NCBI GenBank assembly: GCA_025094145.1
Contig: JALLLS010000030.1
Location: forward strand, 62,001-126,000
DNA length: 64,000 bases
From: Spinellus fusiger
Lineage: Eukaryota; Mucoromycota; Mucoromycetes; Mucorales; Phycomycetaceae
Direction: 5' to 3'
In this document: positions 23,190 to 33,196 of the stretch, piece by piece
Layout: each line of letters opens with the position of its first letter
Position numbering within the stretch: the first letter of the stretch is position 1
Notes under the pieces: model-generated
Told to the model about the DNA's origin: nothing
The model's input: only the letters and a program-made list of their open reading frames with translations
Databases searched by the model: none
Made by a program: the position numbers and the translations under genes

Positions 23190-23873
23190 ATGCTAAAATT
23201 GTCTTACTTGTACAAGAGTCACAATTTAAAAGCTTGTCTGCTGAATGGGACCCGATTCAAAGTAACATTAACAGCTGCTGATGCCTGCAGTACTGCTTCT
23301 AAAAGACCTGTGCCTATTCTACTGTTGGAAACTGACCCAGTTGCAAAGTAAGATGTTGAATCTAATAGCAGGGACTCAACAGTTTTAGGTGGTCTTCACA
23401 GTGGCAAACAAAGTTAAGCCAGGCTGGGTATATGTCAACCATTGCTCACTTGTCAGTTGATAGCAAAGATGGGCCTGCTGTCCAATTAGCCCAATACTAC
23501 AAAGGCAAGTGAACTACGATACATGTCTTTTATTTATTTATGTATTGATCGTTTTATAGAGCTGTCCAATGCCACTCGTTCGCTTTCTTTCTTTCCACCA
23601 CTCTTGGTGGGCCATGGTAGTGAGGCGTGGAGGATCGGTCAAAAGTTTGTTTCCAACCAACCTGTCTCTGGATTTGTATTACTAGAGACAGTGAAAACAT
23701 TCAGTCAGCTGCCATCAAGTGAATTTGAGCCTCGCTTTCCTATGGCTATGTTGACAAACATTTCCGGTAGCCAGCCACCTGAGTTCTTAGATGGCTGGAT
23801 AGAGCATGAAGTAGTTGAAGCCAATACTATGCTAGAATCAATGCTACAGTGGATGGACAATAATGGCATGTAA
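23190..23873 (+). CDS. Alpha/beta-hydrolase-like protein
   Basis: A 195-residue protein in three exons: 23190-23347, 23389-23504 and 23560-23873, separated by introns of 41 and 55 nt. The second intron has a GC donor (AAAG then GCAAGT). The normal GT donor three bases later would put the next exon out of frame. Visible segments are RPVPILLLETDPVAKWSSQW, KLSQAGYMSTIAHLS, LAQYYKELSNATRSLSFFPP, then LLVGHGSEAWRIGQKFVSNQ PVSGFVLLE. The strand-turn-helix around VGHGSEAW, followed by a substrate-side loop, resembles the nucleophile elbow of alpha/beta hydrolases, though the motif is not the textbook GxSxG. The chain is short for the fold, so an additional upstream exon is possible. Substrate unknown. 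Confidence 0.6.
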
Positions 23874-23970
23874 TAAAGAGTTATTTTTATTATCCTGTTA
23901 ATATATTATCCTGTGTTAGTTGAATAGAGCTAGAATAGTAACAAAGTAGACTGTGAAAAGCAAGACACGA

Positions 23971-24040
23971 CAATAGAGAACCTTCACAGCCACTACCACT
24001 ACAAATCACGACATAGCGGACTTGTGAAGGCTCTCTATTG
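23971..24040. repeat. 18-bp inverted repeat with 34-bp loop
   Basis: Left arm CAATAGAGAACCTTCACA at 23971-23988 pairs with 24023-24040 with one mismatch. It lies between the stop of the hydrolase-like gene and the ceramidase start. It could be a termination-associated hairpin or a tiny inverted-repeat element. Confidence 0.6.
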
Positions 24041-24077
24041 TTTGTCCTCTGATAAACAGTAGGCTTTTTCCTTGGTC

Positions 24078-25161
24078 ATGGCATCTACTCCTCATGGCTT
24101 CTGGGGCCCTGCCACAAGCTCAGTAGACTGGTAAAAGTAGCTTTATTAGTACATACATCATTTATCTGATAGGTGCGAAAAAAACTACACGCATAACTTT
24201 TATGTGGCAGAACTATGGAACACTGTGTCAGTGAGTCATCAGCTATGCAAGTAGTTTCTCATTCACTAATAGAGTCTTGCCATGGTGATATTTGGAATTC
24301 TCGGCACCTATCTTCACTATAATTCAATGGGGTGGCGTTTCTGTAATAGTTATCTACTGATTGTTGTAGTTGGCGTTGGCAGGTAATTTTATTCATAGCA
24401 GAAGTTGTGTATAAATGAGTCAGTGTTTTGTTCCACGCTACCCTCCAATATGAACACCAGATGTGGGACGAGGTAATTTCCATTTAACGATGACCAGTCT
24501 AATTATTCAAGGTTCCAATGGTTTGGGCAGCATGCTATTTATTATGGAACCTTTTGTATGAACAAGGCCATACCAAGATTATCTACGGTGTTTTTATTGC
24601 ACTTTATTGCTGCATGGCAACTTACTTGACAAGCCAATACAAAGGATCGACTCAGTTTTACTTTTTCCAATCCTCGTAAGTAGCTCTACCATGTTTACAT
24701 AATCTAAATTAGTGCCTAGCTTCGGGGCTGTAATGTGGAGTTGCTTTTGGCTCGTTTGGAAACTGTACAAGGGAGCGCAGAATCACCAGATTATCCGATT
24801 ATTTTATCAAGGCACAAAATTCCTTATTGCAGCAATATCTGTCTGGCTATTTGATGCTAATCTGTGCTTTGTATTTGACTATATTCCAAATCCACAGTTG
24901 CATGCTTGGTAAGTGAATTAAAATGCAATTTTATTTCTAATTCTTTTTTTTTTTTAGGTGGCACATTTTAGTAGGGTCTATTTATCAACAATATTTATGA
25001 TAATCTTTTTTTTTTCTTTTTTTTTTTAGATGTGTACCAGTCTTCACTTATTTTTCGTTGCTTGTGGTTATGAAACAATGCGCCTAAAAGGTTGCAAAAT
25101 GCAAATCGCTTATTTAGGAGGATTTATTCCATATGTCACCAATGGATATTCTTTAGAATAA
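24078..25161 (+). CDS. Alkaline ceramidase (YDC1/ACER family)
   Basis: Integral ER/Golgi membrane hydrolase that splits ceramide into sphingoid base and fatty acid. Eight exons give 255 residues: 24078-24130, 24173-24230, 24273-24382, 24424-24472, 24512-24675, 24720-24908, 24958-24970 and 25030-25161; all phases agree. Family hallmarks: GFWGPATSSVDWCEKNY at the N-terminus, GVGSVLFHATLQYEHQMWDE (active-site Ser and His), HAWWH (two further metal-ligand histidines), and a C-terminal QIAYLGGFIPYVTNGYS. Seven hydrophobic segments are apparent. The seventh exon is only 13 nt. Joining it to exon 8 loses about four residues normally following HIL (the V-G-x-G part), so that donor may be misassigned or the site eroded. 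The first start codon was chosen for its match to the family N-terminus. Confidence 0.92.
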
Positions 25162-26014
25162 AGTATTAGGTTTATTCATATAAATTCAATAAAGAATACA
25201 AAAAAAAATTCATATATCTCCATTTATACATATCTCTTTGTACGTATATCTATAAAGATATAGAGAAATATATAAATCCGCATCAATATCTATATCTATA
25301 TCGATATTTATGTTTATGTTTATACACGTACATATCCATATATGTATCTATAAATGTTCATGTTCATGTCCATGTCCATGTACATCAACCTACATGGGTA
25401 CTTGCAGTCTAATCTAATTCCTGCTTGAGGTAAGTACTCTCAAATTGGTTGGGTTTTATTTTTGTTTGTTATTGAAAACAATTAGAGGAATCCGTATTTT
25501 TTATAAAAAAAAAAAAACTTTATTCAGAGGAGAAAGTAAGGCACATTTGTCCTGCTAAAAAGGGGATATCTATTGTGCTGATAAATTTACACTCCTATTA
25601 GACATTGACTAAAACAAATGGACTATAGTAGGTAATGGTATACCTGAGTATAAAGTATTTCCATATTCCGAATAACATAGAGAACATCGATATTGTACTG
25701 GATTAATCTCGATTGAATAAGATTCGCGTGTATGGGAGGACAAGGATTAAAATCCCCTATTCATGGAAAATGCAATTTTATAGTTAAAAGTTTTAAATGG
25801 AAAATCGAAAACTGTGCTAGACAAAATTGATTAAAGAAAATCCCATTTTTACATTTTACACTTCTGGATGTTTATAAATACCGCAGTATAATTCACCCAT
25901 TCCTACTAGTTTTCTTTTCTTCTTCTATTTCTTCTATTTTTTCTTCTATTCTATTCTTTTATATATTTATATTTATATAGTTGTTGATCTATTTATTATT
26001 TAACCTTATATATA
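25162..26014. other. Intergenic with low-complexity TATA/CATG-rich DNA
   Basis: Contains AT-rich imperfect repeats at 25210-25330 and short CATGTC/CATGTA repeats at 25350-25390. It should include the promoter of the WOPR gene: a TATATAATGG start context and a pyrimidine-rich TTCTTCTATTT tract at 25914-25960. Confidence 0.5.
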
Positions 26015-26839
26015 ATGGAGACTTTTATTGGACACATAAAATCACCTCATGATGCCTTAGTTATATTCGAAGCTTGTAGAGTGGGCCATCTACAAAGAGT
26101 TCGTCGTCGCTTATCTTCAAAAGAAAGAATGCACATCAAGTCAGGATCTATTTTTGCGTGGGATGAGAATGAGGCTGGTATGAAGAGATGGACAGACGGT
26201 CGAACATGGTCACCCAGCCGTGTACTTGGCAGTTTCTTAACGTATCGAGAGCTTGATATCAAACACAGACGGAGGCAACCATCAATATCATCTTGCTCAG
26301 ATAATGACACACTTATGAATATACACCCTAAATCAACCTCAAGCTGCGCTTACAGAAAAGGCGGTCTTATTAAACAGAGTTTCTCTATATGCACTGCTAA
26401 TAACCAAAAGATTCACCTGATTTCTTATTACACCAAAGAAGATGTTGCATTAGGTCGACTTGAGCAACCTTCCCAGCACTCTCAACTCAGAAAAATCGTT
26501 ATTCCTAAGAGCCTTTATCCTAAGCTTACATCCTTAGAAATAAGTACAGGCCAGTCCTCCACTTTCCACAGCATACGGAAAGATATTTTTCACTCTTTCT
26601 TTTCACGCTACTCAGTTAAATTCGATGCTCTTTCCACCAACGACACTCCTATCGAAACACTCCCCTCTCTCACAGCTTCACCAATGTCATCAGACGAGGA
26701 TATGGAGATAGCAGAAGACTTGTATAAATATAGTACAAATAATCAATGTCTGCCTGTAAGGGATACTGTCTGGAGCAATCTGTCATGCTCTGAAGACAAA
26801 AGACAACTCCGAGCAATTGAAACTTTGTTAAGAATCTAA
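26015..26839 (+). CDS. Gti1/Pac2 (WOPR) family transcription regulator
   Basis: Intronless 274-residue protein with a complete WOPR DNA-binding domain, the family that includes yeast-form Wor1, Ryp1, Gti1 and Pac2, which control morphological switching and development. Residues 1-85 show the first WOPR half: TFIGHIKSPHDALVIFEACR, VRRRLSSKER, IKSGSIFAWDENEAGMKRW, TDGRTWSPSRVLGSFLTYRE. After a Ser-rich linker the second half reads KGGLIKQSFSI and HLISYYTKEDV (residues about 115-150). The C-terminal 120 residues are Ser/Thr-rich with an acidic patch (SSDEDMEIAED) and no known domain. Position of the ATG agrees with the family N-terminus. Localisation is expected to be nuclear. Target genes are unknown. 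Confidence 0.95.
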   Translation: METFIGHIKSPHDALVIFEACRVGHLQRVRRRLSSKERMHIKSGSIFAWDENEAGMKRWTDGRTWSPSRVLGSFLTYRELDIKHRRRQPSISSCSDNDTLMNIHPKSTSSCAYRKGGLIKQSFSICTANNQKIHLISYYTKEDVALGRLEQPSQHSQLRKIVIPKSLYPKLTSLEISTGQSSTFHSIRKDIFHSFFSRYSVKFDALSTNDTPIETLPSLTASPMSSDEDMEIAEDLYKYSTNNQCLPVRDTVWSNLSCSEDKRQLRAIETLLRI

Positions 26840-28449
26840 CAGAGTAGACTAGTTGTGTATACACCACTTTTTTCCCTAGATTCACTGTATAGCCAAATCC
26901 TTATGTAATAATATTTTCAAGTTCACTCTCTCCCCAGCCATTTTTCAAATCATCAACGAATATATTCAAATACAAGTCTTTGTACAAGATTTTTGAGCAC
27001 TAAACTCGGTAGTTTGGACAGTTGGGGAGTGTATTTAATAATGTATATCGATCTCATCTAAGATGATAAATGAGCTGCTATTTTCTTGACCAATGACAGT
27101 CTAGACACTAAAAAGAATTGAAGTAAAAAACAAAAAATGTCGTCCTGTGAGTTTCGTTATTCCCCCTGTTTAGTAAAAAAAAATTAAATTAGAAATTTTA
27201 TTTATTTATATCAGAATACACTATAGATTGAGCTATCAAGCATTTCCTATTATAATACAATAGAACGGTGACAGTGTACGTTGCATAGTGCAATGCATAG
27301 TGTAATTTGTAGTGTAATTTGTAGTGTAATTTGTAGTGTAATGGGAAAATTTAATTCAGTCCACTTAATGCTGTTTAAACTGTAGCATGGGAAAATTAAA
27401 TCGACAGAGAAAAGATGGAGAGAAAGTGTGCTTTATCTTGAAATTCTATAGAATAAATGTAAGAATTTATGATAGAAAAGTGAGACAAAATGACAAATAA
27501 TAGGCATTAAAACTCGACTGGCTAATTTATCAGGGGCAAGTACGATTTCAGCAGGTGTACAAAGCAATGGTACTATACTTAATTTTGATTGTTTGTGTAT
27601 TGTCTTGATAGCCGGAGTAACTTGACTTTAAAAGAAACCTGTTAGTACGTTGGCTTAAAGAGATAGTCATGTTATAACACCGGTAATGGGTGATAGGTCT
27701 ACCTAGTGGGATGATGTAAATATGCACATTTTGAACTTGGTCACTCGTTTTTTAATAAAAGAAATTCTTCACGACTAATAGATATTATAGAGTATATTGT
27801 AATAAGGTTATCGTTAATATACTCCTTTATGGTATGTTTCATTTTCTTATATGGAAAGTGATTATATACTATAAATACATATCCGTATCCGTATATTTGC
27901 ATTTGTATTTATAGTGTATTGACATTGACACCGGCATGTTAGCCATAGCTTGGAAAGAAGAACTATACCTTTTATAATAAAAACAACCATGTTTTCTACC
28001 ATTTCCTTCTTCTATTTCTTATGAACCAACATGTCTTAATAATAATAATAATTTTTATTTATTAAATACGTATATCAAAAGGAATCTATTTGTTCAAGTT
28101 GCACTGTTTATTAAAATGATGAAATAATAATAAAAAATAAATAAAGACGGGTGGGCAGTAAGTTTATTTTATTTTTATTTTTGAAAGCTTTGTGTCTTTC
28201 CCGTAATAACTATAACTACTTAAATAGAAGAGGTTTTTGATCTAAAAAAAATAGTACTTTATAGTTCAAGTGCTCCGAATAGCGTCCCTTGGATACTGAT
28301 CACAGTGATATTATTACTTTGCTTTTATTTTGATCTTTTTTAATTGAATAATTCTACGAAGTATAATCTTCGCAAATTTAGACTTTAAGCTCTGTAGAAA
28401 GATGGTCAAAACAAGAAAGGGTGTTGTTATTTAGACCGAAAAATACTCT
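26840..28449. other. Intergenic, short tandem repeat only
   Basis: AT-rich 1.6-kb spacer. About 27295-27345 has four tandem copies of a 13-bp unit, TAGTGTAATTTG-like. No gene found. Confidence 0.5.
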
Positions 28450-30536
28450 GGGGGTGGATTGCCTAAATAGAAATTAAGCTGATTCACTGTAAAAATAATA
28501 AGAGTATTTTGGACCGTAAAAACCCCCCTCTCGAAAATGAGAATATTTTAGATTTGCGGTCCAAAACCAACAAAATAGCCTTTTTTGAAGTATAAGTTTA
28601 GAATATTAACTCTATCGTCGCTGGACCAGAGGATACAGAGTAATTAATCTAGCTAGTAATACAATAAATTAGACGTGGAAATATAAGAGCGGCGTCGCTT
28701 TATTCTAATAAAGTTATTTTTCCTTTAAGTTTTGTTATTGTTCGTTCATATTCTTTTCTTTTTATTGCATAACTTCACCATGTCTGGTATAGAAGAATTA
28801 TCTACTAATGATGATTTCGTAAATCTTGATCACAAGCTCCAGTATTGGATAAACCTTGTCAATCAAGATATCGAAGAAATACAATTTGATTGAAAGATTA
28901 CCAAAAAACCGATGTAAATGATGATGCATTTGGCGAAAATGAAAACGATTACTACGGGTTAAAATATGAAGCAGCTTTATGAAAACTGACTGGTATTTTT
29001 TTTCTTTGCTATAAAAACTCTGTAAAGCTTTTTGAAAGATACTCAACCGTTCTTGTAATTGATGCTACCTACAAAACAGATCGTTACAAAATGTCAATGG
29101 TACAAGTAGTTGGTATTACAAACTCTGATAGTACATTTATTCTCGGTATTGTCCTCATCAGAAACAAGAAAGTAGTTGATTACACTTGGATCTTAAGCCA
29201 GATGAAACGCTTTTGCTTTTCTGGGAAGTATTATCCCAAAGTTGTGGTGATGAATTGTGAGCTGGTACTGATAAATGCCTTGGAAGAAGTTCTTCCCCAG
29301 TCTACTCATTTACTATGTCGATGGCATATATCTATGAGTGTTTTATCCAGCCTTGTAAAATTTATTCTTAGAATTGATAATAAAAAGAGTGACAAGATTC
29401 AAATAGAATAGAGTATTCTTACTGGATACTCTTTGACAGAAATGAACTATAACAAAAGGTTAAAAGAGTTCAAGAATAAGCTGCTAGAGCTGGCCACTAA
29501 CAGCAGCAGAGAGCCTTACGATCCAAGCAACTTTATGCAGTCTACAGAGTCAACGTGGCTTATTTACAAAGAAGGCTTTGTTCACTTGTATTTATTTAAC
29601 TTGAAAAAAATCATTATTTCAAAATAACTAAAGCTATATGTTTGTATATATTTATATCTGCTTGGACTAAAAAAATACTTACACTTCAACTCCACATCTT
29701 CTTCTAAGGTTGAAGGTGCACATTCTCTTATAAAACGAGAGATAAGAGCTAGCACTGGAGATATAAGTATTATGTTTGAGCGCATTGATAATGTTTTCAA
29801 GTCAACAAGCTTAATAACTTGCTTTAAGATCCGAAAAACCAACTAGGGCACACTTGAATGGAGTTTGTAGGTTTGATATGTTTTCGAAAATAATTTCGAA
29901 AATCTCCACTTTTGCTCTTTGTAAGGTGTATTCTCAATCCTGTTTGTTCAGGCTTCATCAACTGAGCGCTAATCCCAGACATAGAATGAAGCACTGCAGA
30001 AGTGTGTTTACCACCACATTAAGATTACCTTGCACACACAAAATTGAAAAAAGTTGTGTAGCTCGCAGCAGCCTTTTCTGCTTGGATCAGATTTCAACCA
30101 ACAATGATGCCCCATATTGCCCGATTTCCCTATTCTCACATATGAACTGCGTATTTGGGAATTTATGAATCCAGAAGAGCAAATGAAAAACGACATTGAA
30201 AGAGAAGACAAGTTTCATAAGAAATATGAATTTGTTGAAAACCACAACACAGAAATAATTAGAAAACACGCTGAAATAATGGACAAACCTTTCACTGATA
30301 AGAGTGTAGAATCCACTTTTCTGAACTTGGAAGAATATGATGAATTTTATACAGACTTATCATTGCATAAAGATGATTTTCAAGTATGAATTCTATAGTA
30401 AAAAGGTTGTATTTTGATGAATATATTGACTTGGCAAAAATAAAAGCAGTAGATCTCTTGGGTGAAAACATGGCAACTGAGATAGTCTCATTTTCACAGT
30501 GAATCAGCTTAATTTCTATCTAGGCAATCCACCCCC
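28450..30536 (+). mobile_element. Mutator-like (MULE) transposon, decayed
   Basis: About 2.09 kb bounded by near-perfect terminal inverted repeats of roughly 58 bp: GGGGGTGGATTGCCTAAATA followed by GAAATTAAGCTGATTCACTG on the left, and the same inverted (with a few changes) at 30480-30536. Inside, the plus strand holds a MULE-type transposase in several frames: about 29020-29400 reads STVLVIDATYKTDRYKMSMV (first catalytic Asp in the D-A-T-Y-K-T motif), QVVGITNSDSTF, VVDYTWIL, NCELVLINALEEVLPQSTHL then LCRWHI (the C-x-x-H helix). The start region near 28780 and the C-terminal part to 30390 are broken by stops. No target-site duplication could be identified, so ends are approximate. Confidence 0.82.
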
Positions 30537-31387
30537 TTAGAACATTCTGCAGTGCAAATAACAGCACCCAACAAGACCTTGCGTTAAACTTTGCCTAAAA
30601 AAGAAAAGAAAAGTATGTTTCTTAGCCCAAACTCTAAGAACGAGGTAGTATTGCCAAAAGACTAATATTTATCTTTTAATGCAAAAGATTTATATTTATT
30701 AAAAAAAAAGGTAGGCTATTGTTAATCCGGCCATTATAGTCTATAAAAAGACAAAAAAATATATCCCCTTTAAATGAGCATTGAGTTGACATATTCAGGA
30801 TGGTGTGTACTAATTTGAGTACGATACAGGCAGTTGATTGTCTATTTCAACTCAAGGAGTACACTTTAAATGTTATAAAACAGATAACTTATAAACATGA
30901 TTGAGATTAAGATTAAGATCGGGTATTTCTAGCATGAATACATAAATAGAGTTAGGCATTATTGCTAAGACCTCATGCTACTACGTTTTTTAGGACTGGA
31001 GTTGATCTTCCAACTGTTTTATAGTTAAACTATAGCATGGACACTATAGAGATGTCTTTGATTATTATGTTATTACAGTTGATGATACTGATGATCGTAT
31101 GCTATTCCTTTTCTTCTTCCAAGATTATACCATGGGTATGTATTTCTTACTTTATATTCTAATTAGGTATCTACTTTGATGAGTACACTTTTCTATAGCA
31201 AAATTAGATAGTCATAGACTTCCTTTGATCTATTCTATTCTCTTTCTATCCGTTTAAATGAGCTTAGAGTGTATTGATTTGGACAAAATAAGGCTAGATT
31301 TTTATTTGCAGGAGAAAAATACAAGACGAAATGGATGATAAAGCATGACAGAAAATATATGGATATGGAACTAATGAAGTTTGTTGC
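30537..31387. other. Intergenic, no feature recognised
   Basis: AT-rich spacer between the MULE and the 3' end of the PEP carboxykinase gene. It must hold that gene's 3' UTR. No coding signal was recognised. Confidence 0.45.
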
Positions 31388-33196
31388 TCAGATCTTAGGA
31401 GCAGCAGCAAGTGTCTCGGGGGCTGCTTCACTCTTGTAGGTTTCGAAATTTGATACAAACATCTGAGCAACATTGTTAAGGGAAGTTTCAAACTCGGTGG
31501 AGGTTCCTTGCCATGCTTTACGAGGGTGCAGCATTTCGCTTGGAACACCAGCCACAGCTGTAGGAATCTGAAGATTGAAAGTCTCAAAGTTTTCAAAAGT
31601 ACTCTTAGCAAGTTCACCGCTGTGAATAGAGTCCAGAATGGCACGGGTGTACTTGAGAGGACAGCGCTTAGCAGTAGCGGCAGATCCACCGACCCAGCCA
31701 GTGTTAATCAACCAAGCGTCAGCCTGGTACTTTGACATCTTCTCAGCCAACATAGAGGCATAGCGTTGAGGATGTAATACAAGGAAGGGAGCACCAAAGC
31801 ATGCAGAAAATGTAGCCTGAGGCTCGACAATGCCATCTTCAGTACCAGGTACTTTAGTTGTATAACCAGAAATAAAGTGATACATGGCCTGAGAAGTAGT
31901 CAGCTTGGAAACAGGGGGAAGAACACCAAAGGCATCGCATGTAAGTAGGATGATGTTCTTGGGATGGCCACCCAAGCAGGGTATCTTGGCATTGGGAATA
32001 TGGTCTATTGTTATTGGAACACTACAGTAAGTTGACAAGCCCACTTTAACTAATAGATCACTTACAAATAGGATAAGCACAACGAGTATTTTCAGTCAAA
32101 AAGTCATCAGAATAGTCAACCACACGAGATTCCTCGTCTAATACGACATTCTCAAGGATCGAGCCAAAACGAATGGCATTGAAAATGTCTGGTTCCTTCT
32201 CTCCTGACAGATCAATACACTTGGCATAACAACCACCCTCAATGTTGAAGATTCCATTATCACTCCAGCAGTGCTCATCATCACCAATCAACATACGCTT
32301 GGGATCTGCACTCAATGTTGTCTTTCCAGTACCAGAAAGTCCAAAGAAAAGAGATACATCACCATCAGGGCCCTCATTGGCAGAGGAGTGCAAGGAAAGG
32401 ACGCCTACCTTGGGCATCAAGTAATGCATTACTGTAAAGATCTACTGAAGAGTGAGTGACAGGCTCATTACTAGAGAACCATTTCCCCCTCAGATTCTTC
32501 TTTATCCAAAATAAAATGTAAACTTACACCTTTCTTCATTTCTCCAGCGTACTCTGTGCCCAGAATTATCATTTCAGAACGCTTGAAGTTGACAGAAACG
32601 GACGTTGTGGATGTCATGCCTGTAGTATATCTGTTGGCAGGGAATTCACCTGCATTGAAGATAGTGAAGTCGGGTGTGCCAAAGTTCTCGAGCTCATCCT
32701 CAGTAGGACGAATCAACATGTTGCGCATGAACAGCAAATGATAGGCACGAGAAGCTACTACACGAACTTTGATACGGTATTTAGGATCCCAGCCAGCATA
32801 ACCATCAAAGACATAAAGACGAGGACGGGTGTTGAGGTAGTCAATGGCACGCTCACGGTTGATCAGAAACACCTGTTCGCTCATCTTGGTATTGACAGGA
32901 CCCCACCAGATGTCCTCACTGGAGGTTTCTTCTTCAACAATACGTTTGTCTTTGGGACTACGGCCTGTCTTTTTGCCAGAGTAAGCACACAAGGCACCAG
33001 CAGAGGAGATGACAGTTCCTTGTTCATAAGTCAGGGCTTCTTCATACAAAACAGCCACTGAGGGGTTTCTCTTGATAGTGACTTTGTCATAGTCGATACC
33101 AGCAGCCTCATGGAGTTCTTCTTCCACTTTGGTATGGACAGAATTAGAGCTACCGGGACGTCCAAAGGGAGAAGAGGGTCTGTTGAATGCAACCAT
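31388..33196 (-). CDS. PCK1: Phosphoenolpyruvate carboxykinase (ATP)
   Basis: Cytosolic enzyme converting oxaloacetate and ATP to phosphoenolpyruvate, ADP and CO2, the committed step of gluconeogenesis. Exons 33196-32528, 32441-32066 and 32004-31388 give 553 residues, the usual length; introns are 86 and 61 nt. Motifs: [55 protein letters not shown], the kinase P-loop [18 protein letters not shown], the metal-binding [20 protein letters not shown], and [13 protein letters not shown] with [12 protein letters not shown]. All catalytic residues look intact. The long region upstream (33197-35960) has no other gene and may carry carbon-source control, which is usual for this gene in fungi but not shown here. 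Confidence 0.97.

Noticed and set aside
27295..27345. Short tandem repeat considered as CRISPR-like array
   Set aside because: Units are contiguous 12-13-bp copies without spacers, in a eukaryotic context.
32556..33061. Plus-strand open frames over the PEP carboxykinase gene
   Set aside because: Antisense shadows of a strongly supported coding region.
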